Positions 1-11,146 of a stretch of DNA of 64,000 nt are shown here, piece after piece (position 1 is the stretch's first letter; the number at the start of each line of letters is the position of its first letter). Source of the DNA: Hygrocybe punicea (lineage: Eukaryota; Basidiomycota; Agaricomycetes; Agaricales; Hygrophoraceae). The stretch is taken from the NCBI GenBank assembly GCA_963556145.1, contig OY744473.1, forward strand, positions 4,464,001 to 4,528,000. Direction: 5' to 3'. The translations under genes and the position numbers were made by a program. The notes beneath the pieces were generated by a model, which made no database searches, was not told the DNA's origin, and saw only the letters and a list, made by a program, of their open reading frames with translations.

Positions 1-87
1 GGTGATCACCGAATTCGGCATATCCCGGGTAAGAACAAGCATATTTCGGCCGAGTGAAAATGTGTCGCTTCCACTACTGGCGTTCAT

Positions 88-1242
88 TCATGCTGTCGTC
101 CTCTGATTAAGTTCTTTCTGATAGAAGTGGATGATTCCCTGTGTACATTCGGATGCAATCGTATTCCATTCTACCACAGGCATGAGGTTCAAGTTGGACG
201 TAATTATCTTTCCACTATTATCCCCTTCGAACAATGAACTCACGTCAGGAACTAGACGTATGAGCCTTGCCTCAAGCGAGACCAAAGGGAAATGACGAAA
301 ATTGGCTAGACTGTGAAGAAAAACATGTGGGATCGAGGCACATTTTCGTTCAGTGAGGCTATACGGAATAGGTGGGTTGGGGCCGGAAGGTTTCCGAGTT
401 CTCCGCGAATGGTATTCGAGGATGTTTCAGAAATAGAGCTCAAATCTCTTACCAGGTATCCACTCGGTTGCATGACAAGTTTTGGGGCAAAAGCATGGCT
501 GACGAGGAGAAAGAGTGGCGAGACTCTCGACCGTCCGTCGGGATGATAGCAAGAGCGCTCGGTGATGAAGGTGAGGATAGAGATGAGCGCATGAACGAGG
601 ATAGTGCCGAAAAAATGGTTGGGGGACAGAGAACCGACCTGGACGATGATGTCCTTCCAGGTTGCTGCCTCCTTGCCAGTGATATCGGAATCGAGGGTCT
701 CGATTTCCCAACGATCTGGGTCCGTGCCGAATACGAACGGGTGTACGACTTCATCGAGGCTCAATACAAGAAACCTTCCGTTCCCCGCGGGCGCCAGCCA
801 TTGTCGTGACGGGACCACCAGACATTGATGTGTTCTCATTAAGCCCTCTTTTATCGACGGAACGTCTTGTGCATAAAGGTAAGACTGTCTGGATATATTA
901 TCGAAGGCTTGCCGAAGAGAAGTTGGTGTGGAACGCAAACATGCTTTCTGTTTACTCGAGAAGGCGTTTATCAAGCTCCTCCAGGTTCCAAGCCAACCGA
1001 CTTTCGAGGATTTCGTCTGGACCTTAGTTGATTCAGACGAAGCCAGAGACGGCGTTCCAATCATCCTCGTTCCATAAGGCACTCGACATTTTGTGATATA
1101 TGCCACGTCTCCGCGCAAAGAACGATGACGCCCGCACTCCCGATAGGTGCATTCGAGTCAAATTTCTTTTTTTCACTAATTCATTTGATAACCTAGGTCT
1201 GGTTCTCTCGTGAAGTACTATGGTCGTACCCTCCCAAGTCAC
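88..1242 (-). CDS. Possible multi-exon hypothetical protein
   Basis: Long open frames follow each other on the minus strand: 1242-1033, 1118-306 and 285-88. A pyrimidine-rich stretch ending in CACAG lies near 310 on the minus strand, and the frame stays open after it into the 88-285 segment, which ends in TGA. This looks like a spliced gene whose last exon ends LNQRTTA. I recognise no domain, no signal peptide and no transmembrane segment. Exon borders upstream of position 300 are not resolved. The long 306-1118 frame could contain unspliced introns, because GTAAGA and GTCGGT donors are present in it. It may also be chance open frame. I treat it as a weak hypothetical gene. Confidence 0.3.
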
Positions 1243-1457
1243 GATGCTCCGTAAATATCCTTTTTCATGATGGAATTGACCGCTTTATCTAAGGACTTCT
1301 TATTTTTATAGTCCTAAGAAAATCGTCAACCCTGTGTCGGGGAGGTTTATTCACGCACGTTAATGTCGAAGTTCCAGTTCACGTATCAGCCCGAGAAAAA
1401 CAATTATTACAACATTTGCGCCATCGGTGGTGGGCTTTCGACTCCAACCCAGCGGTA

Positions 1458-1660
1458 AAGTTTGAAATACGTCGCTGGAGATATCATTGGCCCGTCACTT
1501 GAGAAGGTAAGGCAAGATTAAGTTCAAAATCTTATCTTAACTTGCGAACTTGGGCGTTGGCTAGTGACGATTGCTACATCAAAGAATGGTCTGGTGACGG
1601 AAGTTGTGGCTTCCAACGGAAGAGGTGTTTTTTTGCCCTGCAGGGATATTCAACATTTGG
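1458..1660 (+). repeat. Diverged direct repeat, copy A
   Basis: Shares in order with copy B (2160-2320) the blocks AAGTTTGAAA, CGCTGGAGATATCATTGGC, TTCAAAATCTTATCTT, CTTGGGCG, ATGGTCTG and CCCTGCAGG. Spacing changes by small indels. It looks like an old segmental or TE-derived duplication. No protein is evident. Confidence 0.6.
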
Positions 1661-2159
1661 CTTGGATGTCGAAAACATAACGCCGCCAAACCAGGCTAAA
1701 TTTGACATATGGAATGTGGAGTTTTGATACGGTGAAGTTGAGTTTCGAAGCATACTAGTGGGATGTCAAGTTTTGACATTCGGAATGTTGAGTAACCAAA
1801 TTTCAGCGAACAAAACCCTATTTCATTCAAAATTAGGAAACTCTTTCTGATCGTAGTCGATTGGCTGACTAGATGATTCTGATAGTACGTCACAATCCGG
1901 AGATCATTTTGTCCCGGTCCTGGTCAAACCTGGGGGACCCACTACAGTGCTGGGGTTGTAAACGCAGTCACGCCTCTTGGGCAACCAGGTCAGGTGCACA
2001 AAACGCGCACAGTCACGCAAGTCTCGAGTTCGCAAGTGACCACGCAGTTTTGCCCCCGCCACCTCTCAGAACTCATCAGCGGCTTGAAAAAGAGAATAAT
2101 CAAGACAGCAACTTACCAATTCTCCCACAAGTAGGGCCTTCGACTCAAGTTCATCCGTC

Positions 2160-2320
2160 AAGTTTGAAACGACTCGCTGGAGATATCATTGGCGGGCTCA
2201 AAATTGAACTCAAAATCTTATCTTGACTCGGCTTGGGCGTTTTTACACAGATGGTCTGATTACGGGTGCTGTGAAGTCCTGGAAGTTTTCTTTGTTCCCC
2301 TGCAGGCAACATTCGGGACG
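2160..2320 (+). repeat. Diverged direct repeat, copy B
   Basis: Second copy of the 1458-1660 repeat, about 700 bp downstream in the same orientation. The region 1243-2976 otherwise shows only short open frames that I cannot support as genes. Confidence 0.6.
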
Positions 2321-2976
2321 TCAAAAACGTGGTTCCTTCGTGTTGGAACTAACAGTCTGGAAGATTCCAGGTGAGTTCAACAATTCAGCGTACTAGCAGA
2401 CTAGCAGGCTTTACAGGATTGTTTTGCCGTCTTAATCAAAGACCAATGGTAGCAGCAGTGTAGCATGGCGATTGCGTCTAATGTCAACTTTCTGCATGAA
2501 TCTGCAGGTGGAACACCGAGCGACTTTAAGGCCATGTTCGTTCTTTTATCGGCGGCATTTGCATGCTGAAAGAGGATGCACGCCCCTGTGTGATCGTACA
2601 GGAACCTCAAGTTCCTTCCGCTGGACAGAAGGTAGAATTTGGCAGGTATAACCAATGATGTCATTCGACCGGAGGATGTAAACTACCGAGCTCGGATATC
2701 CCTTCCAGGAATTCACTTTTCGGGTTATGGAGGGTCTGAAGACTATAAAGCAGTGATGTCTCTGCTATCGTTTCTCTGTGATCCCTCACTCAACGATCTT
2801 GTAAGTCAACAAGTTGAGGAGCTCGACAAGCGTTTGACTCACTTTTCTGTGATGATTACAGATCGTCGAATCACGCTTTAAGCCGGTACCACTTATTAGT
2901 TGTTACCTTTGACCAGGTAGGTAACGGTGCCGTCCCGTTCTTTGTCGTGCGATTGAAGTGTATCCTAGAATTTGCA

Positions 2977-3219
2977 ATGAAGCTCTCCGCTCTCGCTCTC
3001 TTCACTGCGGCCTTGGCCACCGTCAACGCTAGGCCTTACTACCCTGTGAATGACAATGCTGCTGTGCTCACCAGCGGTCATCAATTGGTCGCCCTCACGA
3101 CTGCTCAGATATGCTGGGCAGCCTGTTTCCCTGCGGACTATAAATGCCCTACGGGTTGGACCCTTACGGGATGCGGCGAATGCTATACTTGTTGCCAGGA
3201 TAAAATAATCGAGCCTTGA
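2977..3219 (+). CDS. Small secreted cysteine-rich protein
   Basis: An 80-aa protein without introns. I start at the ATG at 2977 because it begins directly with a signal peptide: Lys at residue 2, then the hydrophobic stretch LSALALFTAALATVNA, with likely cleavage after NA near residue 17. An in-frame start at 2947 would put a charged leader before it. The mature part of about 63 residues holds seven cysteines in its C-terminal half, in the order CWAAC, YKC, TGC, GEC, YTCC. It has no transmembrane segment. Size, secretion and cysteine content fit the small secreted proteins of mushrooms, some of which act as effectors. I recognise no named family, and function is unknown. The odd number of cysteines leaves at least one unpaired. 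Confidence 0.65.
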   Translation: MKLSALALFTAALATVNARPYYPVNDNAAVLTSGHQLVALTTAQICWAACFPADYKCPTGWTLTGCGECYTCCQDKIIEP

Positions 3220-3808
3220 TATGGTTATGCGGGTTACCCACCAGCCCAGCCGCCGTTGCAGTGGGTTGGGTTGTACGACTATCAAGTTTTGTGATGCGTG
3301 TATTGATTTGCCTCGTTTGTCTGTCCAAATAAATTTGAGACTTTTCACCGTTGCATATAGTCTGTAACTGGCTTGACGAGCTATGAAATATATATATATG
3401 TCATACATCATGATGCCGTCAGGTACAATTTGGCCCTGCATATCAACCTAGTCCCACTTCTGAATGCATTGGCAATTTCTCAAGCACAAAAAGACTATTA
3501 TTATATATAGAGTATTTTGTAATTGAATTATTCTATTTGGCACCCCAGGGTGCACCAAACTTCCCACACGGATAGTTTCAATGAATCAGTTTTCACTCAA
3601 GTTCTGTTACTTATAAAATTCTAGAGAAATTGCATTTAGTAGGCTTACATGTCTAGATCCTTATATAAAAATAACATTCTGGTTCTATTTTATAGTTGCT
3701 TAGAAATAATGAACTCATCCAGAATTTGTGCTTATATTGGGCCAACATCTGTAAGGAAATTATAATCTAGAGAGCTTTTTTTGTTATATCGGGAAAGATC
3801 TAGGATTT
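3220..3808. other. AT-rich intergenic sequence
   Basis: Downstream of the secreted-protein gene the DNA is AT-rich, with runs such as TATATATATATG near 3390. A small palindrome GGCACCCCAGGGTGC lies near 3540. I see no gene. Confidence 0.5.
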
Positions 3809-6050
3809 ATGATTATAGTCAATGATATGAAAGTACACCATAAGGCCAAAAGACAAAAGATAATCATATTCATTGTAAACACGGCTACCGTTTTAGGGAG
3901 GGCAAACACAATGGACAACACCACAGTGTCTAACACCACTATGCAAGCAGAAGACGATGATGAGGAACAGCAAGCACAACTGGCACTGTTACTAATAACA
4001 GACTTTGAGATCTCTAATAAGTGGTAGAGGATCCTTTGCTAGGCTAATTGGTCCTACCTCACCCGACCCATCCTTCTTCCCAACCTCTGTTTTGATACAT
4101 CTTGGCAAGTCTCCTCCATAGTCACGACAACTGGGGATTCATTGTAATGATGGGATTTGATGTCGAAACATTTGACCACATACTTGCCAGTGGTTTTCAA
4201 GACCAGTGGTATGCAACCTCAATTCACTGTACTGACATGAATCCCAAGGGGTCAGCGCATCCTGGCCATGGATCTCTTGATGCTGCTGATACAGTTTCCA
4301 CGTCTATGACCCTGGATAAAGAGATAATAAAGGATGAAAATGTCGCAAAGGTGCGAACGGGACTTGGGACACTCCCAACAATAACGCGATAATGCGCGAT
4401 AATATGCGCGATCAAATAAACAAACGCAGAGAGTCGCGAGATAACGCGATATTGCAACGCAGTGATAAACAAGAATTGGAAGGCTTGACTGGGTGTCCTA
4501 GATGACAGCGCGATACGCAGCGATGACGCGACGAGACAAGGGTTCTACGCTACGACTTGGGTCGCGAACGTGGAGAGTGCGCAACGAGAAAAGATGCAGA
4601 TTGGAGTAGGAATGACTGGATTTTTAAACTTAAGACGCAAACTAGTGGGGAGGGGAGAACTGGGTTCTTCTTCGTTTATTTTCTACTACAGGACATTTTT
4701 TATATTCTAAAAGGATAGGGGTTTAAGGGTGGATGAGTGAAATAGAAATGCAGCGAAATATCGCATGAAAGCGACAAAATGGGAATGGAATAGCGAAGGA
4801 TTTGAAATAACGGTGAAAAGACAAAGATAAACCAGATGAATTACATTTCTGGTATTGGACTCGGTGTCCGAACATGTAGGACGTGTTTAACGGTCATGTT
4901 TCAGCGTATTGAGACCAGGCTGCGCGGTTAAGATACAGCGAAAATGTTGCAGTCACACGTGTGTCGATCGGCATAAGTTGCGCAAGTCGCGGGCAGCACG
5001 CTGATGTTTCGCATGTACCCGGGACGCGGAAGAGTTGTAGGGAAAGTAGAATTGGAACCTATGAGAGATTCCGTGCCCAAAGGGAGAGACTGCGTATCAC
5101 CGCCAGTGGCCTAGGTTTGGTCCTTCATTACCTGTGCTCGACAGCCCCCAAGGTGGCACTCCAGGAGATTTTCACCCTCATACTGGCAACAGTTTCCCTA
5201 TACCTCAATTTTAGTCTCCCAATCTTATTGCAGGGTCTTTGCCAGCTTCCTGATGCTGCTATTACATGGCCCTGAGGTGATGACTTCAGCTGCCTTAAAA
5301 CCCTCATTCGCCATCATCACCTTATGCTCACTGGAGCATTTGCAAGCATTGATGGCCTCAATCTACCTGTCCAGATGTCGTTCAATGTCGACATTGAAAA
5401 CTGCACTTATAATGGTTGCTTGCGAGCTCATTTTGTCTCTTCAGTGTTGGTTTTTTCCCCCAAGGGTACTGTATTTGATCTACAACATTTGTTGCCACGT
5501 TAACTTGTCAATTGTTTCATAGGTCTCATCATATCAGCAAATTTGAATGCCCTGGGAAGTTGGCATGATTCCCAGGTTGCCAAACCCATTTACAAGAAGC
5601 TTCGGGATTGTATGCTGCTGGGTTTTTACCTGGTGTCAGACACAGCATTTCCACATGGAACGGATGCCGTGGATGGTCATATACAGGCACCGTTCAAAGT
5701 TGGAGATCAAGTACTGGGTTCTGAGGCTGCAATAGAAACCAGGATGGCATTTGACCAACAACTTTTATTGTACTGCCAGACAGTGGAGTGGGGCAACCAC
5801 ACTCTGAAACAGAGCTTTTCATGGTTATGCATCCCACTCCCAGTCGAGTTCAATCATCACTGAGCTGATTTATTGGATATTTGTGTCTGAGGTCATTGCC
5901 TCCGAACACGCCGAATGGGCCTGAACCAGATACAAACCATGTATGAGCCAATTTGGATGGAGCCTGGTATTCTACCTTGTGATTTACACAACACATTGTT
6001 TTCAGAGCTTTGGGCAAATGATTGTGTTACTAACTACCATACTGTAGCAG
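3809..6050 (+). pseudogene. PIF/Harbinger-like DDE transposase, broken
   Basis: Reading across frames gives the recognisable order of a mushroom DDE_Tnp4-type transposase. It starts with an acidic segment EDDDEEQQAQLALLL near 3945, then SYLTRPILLPN near 4045 and MGFDVETFDHILASGFQDQW at 4150-4210. After an insertion it resumes with GLGLVLHYLCSTAPKVALQE near 5110, then SFNVDIENCTYNGCLRAHF near 5375, ALGSWHDSQVAKPIYKKLRD (5548-5610), LVSDTAFPHGTDAVDG (5630-5680) and finally the RTRRMGLNQIQTMYEPIW region near 5910. Frameshifts, stops and an 813-bp insertion at 4287 break it, so no active enzyme is encoded. A convergent DUF6818-like remnant follows at 6190-7714, and the two probably belong to one two-gene element. 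Confidence 0.8.
4287..5099. mobile_element. LTR-like insertion inside the transposase
   Basis: This block separates two parts of the transposase that are adjacent in the family. It begins TGATAC and ends GTATCA, which gives TG...CA termini and a 6-bp inverted repeat. It has no coding capacity and is rich in GCGATA-type words. Length is 813 bp. The flanks CTGC and CCGC are a poor 4-bp duplication, so the exact borders and class (solo LTR is my best guess) stay uncertain. Confidence 0.5.
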
Positions 6051-6189
6051 TTTATGAGTAAGGACAGACTGTAGTTAGTATCAAAATTCAAGTAAAGACA
6101 GGTGTTAGTTGGGATATGAAAAGTAATGACAGTGAGACAAAAGACACAAGACAGAAATCAGTTACTCTTTCTTCGAAGTAAGGACATAA

Positions 6190-7714
6190 TACACCACTAC
6201 ATCAACATCGGCATCCTGAGAGACAAGTGGAGTATCTTTAGAAGGTTTAGTGAAAGCAGAAAGGGGGGGAGGAAGAGTTGAAACAGTGTCTTCAGAGGCA
6301 GGGTGTTCCCTGATATCATGTCACTGATGGAGTTGCCAAACACGAACCTTATCATGTCGAGGGGTGCCTTGGCAATTCTCTTTGTCACTGTCGCTGTTGG
6401 GCTTGGTATCCGTTAGCCACAGGACACATCCACATCCATCAGGATGTTTCTCCTTGTAGCGACACTTTGGCCAGTATTGAGTCTTATGAGGAATTGGGGG
6501 CATAAACTGTTTATGGGGATGGGTTGGGGGCTTCATCATGGGTGTTGAGATAGCTGGTAAATTCATGGTAAGTCCCATCGCATCTTGGCTCGTTCACATG
6601 CCAACTTGGATGAGTGGAAGCTGCTTTGTAACTTCATCATTGCCTTTCATAGTGATTCGATGGTGGCTTGAGAGTTGCAGAACTGTTGGGCAATTCTGAC
6701 ATAATGAGCATGGTCGAGGGCATGCATCGCTCAGGAAGAGTTGCAGGCCAGTTGTATGGTCAGATTAAACACTTTTTGGAGCTTCTCCATCAACTCCTGT
6801 CCATGAGACAAACAGGATTGAACTGGGTTGACTGAAGCCTCGGATGCACAACCAATATGGGCCTTGACCTTGACATCTGCCATTCCCTCCTCATCACTGC
6901 TAATCTCAATAGGTTCCCCTTTGTTGGATACCTTGGCATCATTGATGTTGTCATCAAACTTGGCATCCAAGAGAGCTTGAGTGCCTGCTCATTTGTTAAT
7001 CAGCATCTCGATCTCTTGGGCACAGACAATGTTCTCGCGAATCTCCCCACTCCCAGTTGGTTTCGTGACATGGACAAGTTGCTTGAACTTTGTTTCGAGA
7101 GAACTGAGGGTACAATCCAGGTGTTTGTGCAGCCAAGCCCATTCAGTGTATCGAACATGGACTTTGCTCCATCCTCATTGACCCATGGGCTTAACCTCCT
7201 TGACAAAGCTTAATAAAGCTTTGACATTGCGATTGGCATAGTTACCGGATCCAGATGGATGACCTCACTTTCATTGGGGTATCAATCCATCAGCATCACT
7301 GTCCTCGCTAGTGATGTGGACCCATTCCTTGTACTTCTTCTGACTGCATTGAGACCCAGCCACTTTGGGATTGGCAGGACCACTGACAGGCTGGGTGATA
7401 GAGGGCGGATGGACCAGATTGGCATCATCTGTGGTCAGCAAGGGTATAAGGGCAGGGTCGATCTATGGGCTCATAGGTAAGTGTTACAAGTATGTGTCCA
7501 GATTGGTAAGACTTACTGGCCATTGGTCACCAGTGGCAGCTTGAGAGGTATGCAGAGTGGCGGTTGGAAGTGAGGGTTGGGCAGGGGCTGAGAAGGTGAA
7601 CTGCAGATGTGGATCAATCAGGTTGGATGGGAAGGCTTGAGCACTGTTGAAACAAAAAGCAGAGAGTTCTGACATTGAGTGACAATGTTGAAGCTCAGCA
7701 CAAGGGCATACCAT
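6190..7714 (-). pseudogene. DUF6818-like Harbinger partner protein, broken
   Basis: On the minus strand, pieces in several frames add up to a protein I associate from memory with the DUF6818 family. Between about 7250 and 7000 the frames read SGSGNYANRNVKALLSFVKE, then VHVRYTEWAWLHKHLDCTL, LETKFKQLVHVTKPTGSGE and EIEMLINK. At 6970-6731 comes VSNKGEPIEISSDEEG and ELMEKLQKVFNLTIQLA. The C-terminal part at 6578-6321 reads YKEKHPDGCGCVLWLTD. A proline/glutamine-rich frame at 7714-7484 may be the N-terminus. Stops and frameshifts disable it. It lies tail to tail with the transposase at 3809-6050. The family name is recalled, not searched. The DNA-binding partner role is inferred from the usual two-gene layout of Harbinger elements. 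Confidence 0.55.
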
Positions 7715-7738
7715 TTGTCTGACGATTCCATTGGCTCA

Positions 7739-7955
7739 GGAGTTCAGGGATGCACCACAGTGATATGATTTGAGGTACACTCTTGCTCAACGGAAGTCTA
7801 GTAGGCTGACATTGAGTGATGATCTCAAAGGTCACTTGACCATACCTTTTTATACAGTTTTTCCGACAATTCCATCAGTACAAGAGTTCAGGGATGCACC
7901 TCAGTGATATGACTGGTGGTGCACTCTGGCCCAATTGAAGTCTAGTGGCCTGCGG
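7739..7955 (+). repeat. Two-copy direct repeat, period about 142 bp
   Basis: The words GAGTTCAGGGATGCACC, CAGTGATATGA, GCACTC (or TACACTC) and GAAGTCTAGT occur in order at 7739-7805 and again at 7881-7945. This is a diverged tandem duplication in the non-coding tail of the Harbinger region. Confidence 0.65.
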
Positions 7956-8200
7956 CATCCAGTCAAAGAATGGAAGAAAGACAAAAAAGCTGGGTTATAC
8001 CTGTTGTTGTCTGGCCAACTGGTGGCCACTGTGATGAGAATGGATAAATGAGAGCATGAGACCAGTTGTGAGTTGTTTCAGTGAGACATATACAGGTAGA
8101 GTGATCTTGAAGGATGGGGATGAGTTGTAGTGCCAGGTCGGTGTGACCTGATCATGGATCATGCTGAATCCTATATATGGTAATGAAGAATTTTTTAAAA

Positions 8201-8233
8201 TCTGTAAGGGGGGTCCCGACCCCCCCTCACAGA
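8201..8233. repeat. GC-rich palindrome
   Basis: TCTGTAAGGGGGGTC and GACCCCCCCTCACAGA form a near-perfect hairpin with a 2-bp centre. It lies near the right side of the Harbinger remnants, with no gene attached. It could be a TIR junction. Confidence 0.6.
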
Positions 8234-8789
8234 ATAAGGTTTATACAGAGGTCAGTTGAGGAATTTGGTGGGAAAAGGACCCCGACTGATCATGGCTTTT
8301 TGGCTGGTTGCTTTACTTGGACATAGGAGAGTGATAACATTTATTCCAGATTAAATTTTATCTTACGGATGTTGCTCCATTTAAGTATTAACTAAACATA
8401 TTTTGACAAAAATTAACTCTGCACATCTTAGTCTCCATATCAACAGATACATGATTTTTTGGGTTATTTTATCACCAGTACATCAGCAAACCCTGATCCG
8501 AGAGCCAGTGCTATGTAGCTTAGTCATAGCAACCATAGCACTCATAGCATACTAGGGAGGTCCCCAATATATAGCCCTATGTAGCGTCACCTGGGCTCTA
8601 TGTAGCATTACATAGCTTTGCCTGCTCCCTATAGAATACGATATAGGAGTGTATAGCCTGCTGCCCCTGCCTGCAAACACACCATTTATATTGCTTATTT
8701 ATTATTTAGGATTCCATTTCGTTATGATAAAATGAATTGCATTGATACGATGACCTATATACAACAGCAGATATGCTAATACTTTCATA

Positions 8790-9440
8790 TCTACACTGCC
8801 CCATCCCACCATTATGCTCTCACCACACTACTGCCGTCACTGACTGGTACTATGCCGCCGTTGGTGCCCGCCGGTACCATGCTAGTGTAGGTGCTGGCGC
8901 TGCTGGTCCTGATGTTGGTACTAGTGCTGGCACTTGTGATGCCCGTGTTGGCACCGGTGCCAGTGCCAGTGCAGGTGTCAGTGTTGGTGCCGGCGTTGGT
9001 GCTAGTGCCCATGTCAGAGCTGTGGTGCCCGTGCTGGCACCCACATTGGCGTTGGTGCTGGTACTGGCATGGTGCTGGTGCCCGTGTCGGTGCCGGCTGT
9101 GCTGTGGTGTTGGTGCCTGCGTTGGCGCTGGCGTCGTGTTGGTACTGGCGCCGGTGTCAGTGCTGGTGCTGGTACCCATGTTGGTCCCACTGGGTTCCCG
9201 CCAGCGCTCCTGCTGGTGGAGCTGCTGCCGCTGCCGCTACGGGTGGTGGTGGTGTTGGTGGTGCCGCTGCCATTGCGCCCCCGCCATTGCCACTACTGGT
9301 GGTGGTGGTGCTGCTGCTGCCGTTGCATCCCCACTGCCGCTGCTGGGTCCCTGCCAGTGCTGCTGCTGGTGGAGCTGCTGCCATTGCATTGTCGTTTGTC
9401 ATCCACATTCCTGCCCCAATGTCATGGTCGCTTTCGTGTA
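8790..9440 (+). repeat. Low-complexity GGTGCTGG-type repeat
   Basis: Imperfect repeats of GGTGCTGGTGCC, then CTGCTGCC and GGTGGTGGTG stretches. They open frames of up to 275 codons in several frames on both strands, rich in Val, Ala, Thr, Cys or Trp depending on frame. Such multi-frame openness indicates repeat sequence rather than a gene. Confidence 0.7.
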
Positions 9441-9478
9441 GTCACTGTTGTCGTTTCCGTGCCGTTTTCGTGGCCATG

Positions 9479-11146
9479 TGTTATGTTTCCAACTCCGCTT
9501 CCAACCCCGATGCCCATTCCGATACCCACCATGACGATTCTGCACTGCACACCTTCCTTTTTCATTTCATTTTGTCCTTTGTCCTCCTTTCAACGTCATT
9601 GTTTCTTCATTTGGACATCCTTGTATTTTCTTATTCTTGTTCTCTTTTTGTCCCTTCTTCTAGAACAATCCAGACCGACCATGGACATCTCCCACGTGAC
9701 CTTGTTGTACCCGAATAGTCTCCTTGCCGATGGACGTCACCGACATTGTCTTTTCCCTTCGATATCTTGTTTACGCTATCCCACGACAAACCGATCACAA
9801 TGGCTGTACTCCCGACACAGCTCATTACTGTAATTGTTATTGGCAGCATTGCCATCACCTTCCTGATCGGTTTCTACCTTGTTATGATCTATCTTTGGCA
9901 TCGGCACCGAAACCCTTCCACCATTGATACTTCTGACTTCCACCTCAACAATATATCGACACGTAATTGACAATTGCCATTCCCGGATATTTGGTTTCCA
10001 TATTCGTACCCTGTGCCCACCATTATCCTCCCTGACGATCCGGCGACATTCCTCACCTGCATGCGAACTCTGAACAATCCCCGATCACAAGACATTTCAC
10101 TGTTCTCTCTAATCCGACCATTGCCGAAGCACATTCTTTTGGACGTCGACCACAGACCATACGACTTCCCAAACAGTGAACCAACCCCTATCGCATATTG
10201 TTCGCACGACACCGCTTCAATGCAGTACCCGACGACTTGTTCCCACAGCTTGTCACTCGTGCCATGACTCGAAACCTGGACCCACATTCATTTAACCTTT
10301 TCCATCTATAACCTTGATATCTCCCACACTCGTTTACAATGATACCCTTTCTTGGAAGAATACCGACATCAAGTGGACCTTCTTGTTCCACAAACAGGAC
10401 AAGACATCGCTCCTTGATACGTCATCAACACAGACATCGTCATCCGGTACAGCTTGTGCTGTTCACATGTCTGACCTCGACTAGCCCACTGTCCTAGTTG
10501 GTTTTTTCCTTTATACATTCCTTCATTTTCTTTCATACCAACCTTGCCGTTACATCCACACCACCTCAAGACACTCTCATCACCAACCCCACACTGGACG
10601 ATACCCATCTTCGACCCGACCGTGCAATGCACTTGCCAGACTGCGCACTTGCCTGTTGCAGCAAGTGTAGACCCCAAATAGGCAATTCTGCACATCACAT
10701 GATCTGATGACAAATCATCCGAGTCATCCGGACCCCCTCTATTCCTCAATGACACCTGGGCCTCCAGTTGGATCGCGAGAACATTGACATGAGGACGCCT
10801 CATGTACGCCTCATGGTGAACACATGGTAGAGTTGGACATGTTATGGCTTCATGGTTGTATTTCTATTTACCTCCCCTCAAGACCAGTCACTATATATAC
10901 TGTTCTTGTTGTTGGTTCGGACTTTTTCTTCTTTCCTTTCCTTACGTTTAGTCTGGTTCTTGGGGCAGACTCATCTTGTTTTGGGTAACCCCCACGGCTC
11001 GCAATGACACTAGACCTTGACCCCCCCTGTTAGCAGTGTTGTCTTAGCTATAAGCAACAATGAAAACTGCTGTCTTCTCCCCTGGAAACCCCCCTCTTAG
11101 TTAAGTTGATTGTTGCCGGAGCCCGCTGCAGAAGCGATCCGTAACA
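9479..11146 (+). mobile_element. Solo LTR, copy 1 (TSD CCATG)
   Basis: 1668 bp beginning TGTTATG and ending CGTAACA, flanked on both sides by CCATG (9474-9478 and 11147-11151), a perfect 5-bp target duplication. A second copy lies at 43953-45612 with its own duplication. A TATA-like ACTATATATACTG near 10890, some 250 bp from the right end, suggests a plus-strand LTR with a long U3. It sits inside the TIR element at 8480-11955, so it inserted later than that element. No internal retrotransposon sequence adjoins it. An open frame for a membrane microprotein lies at 9800-9970. Confidence 0.85.
9800..9970 (+). CDS. Possible single-pass membrane microprotein in LTR
   Basis: A 56-aa frame with a strong start context (A at -3, G at +4). 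It encodes a short N-terminus MAVLPTQ, a hydrophobic helix LITVIVIGSIAITFLIGFYL, then a polar tail starting WHRHRNPSTIDTSDFHL. The counterpart in the other solo LTR (44274-44438) keeps the frame and helix, and differs by a 6-nt in-frame deletion plus substitutions. No homologue is known to me. It may be a chance frame kept open because the two copies are young, so function is unproven. Confidence 0.3.
   Translation: MAVLPTQLITVIVIGSIAITFLIGFYLVMIYLWHRHRNPSTIDTSDFHLNNISTRN

Noticed and set aside
8891..9718. A 275-codon plus-strand frame in the GGTGCTGG region, with similar long frames in other phases
   Set aside because: Open in several frames and on both strands because of the repeat, and it crosses the solo-LTR border at 9479. 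It is not a gene.
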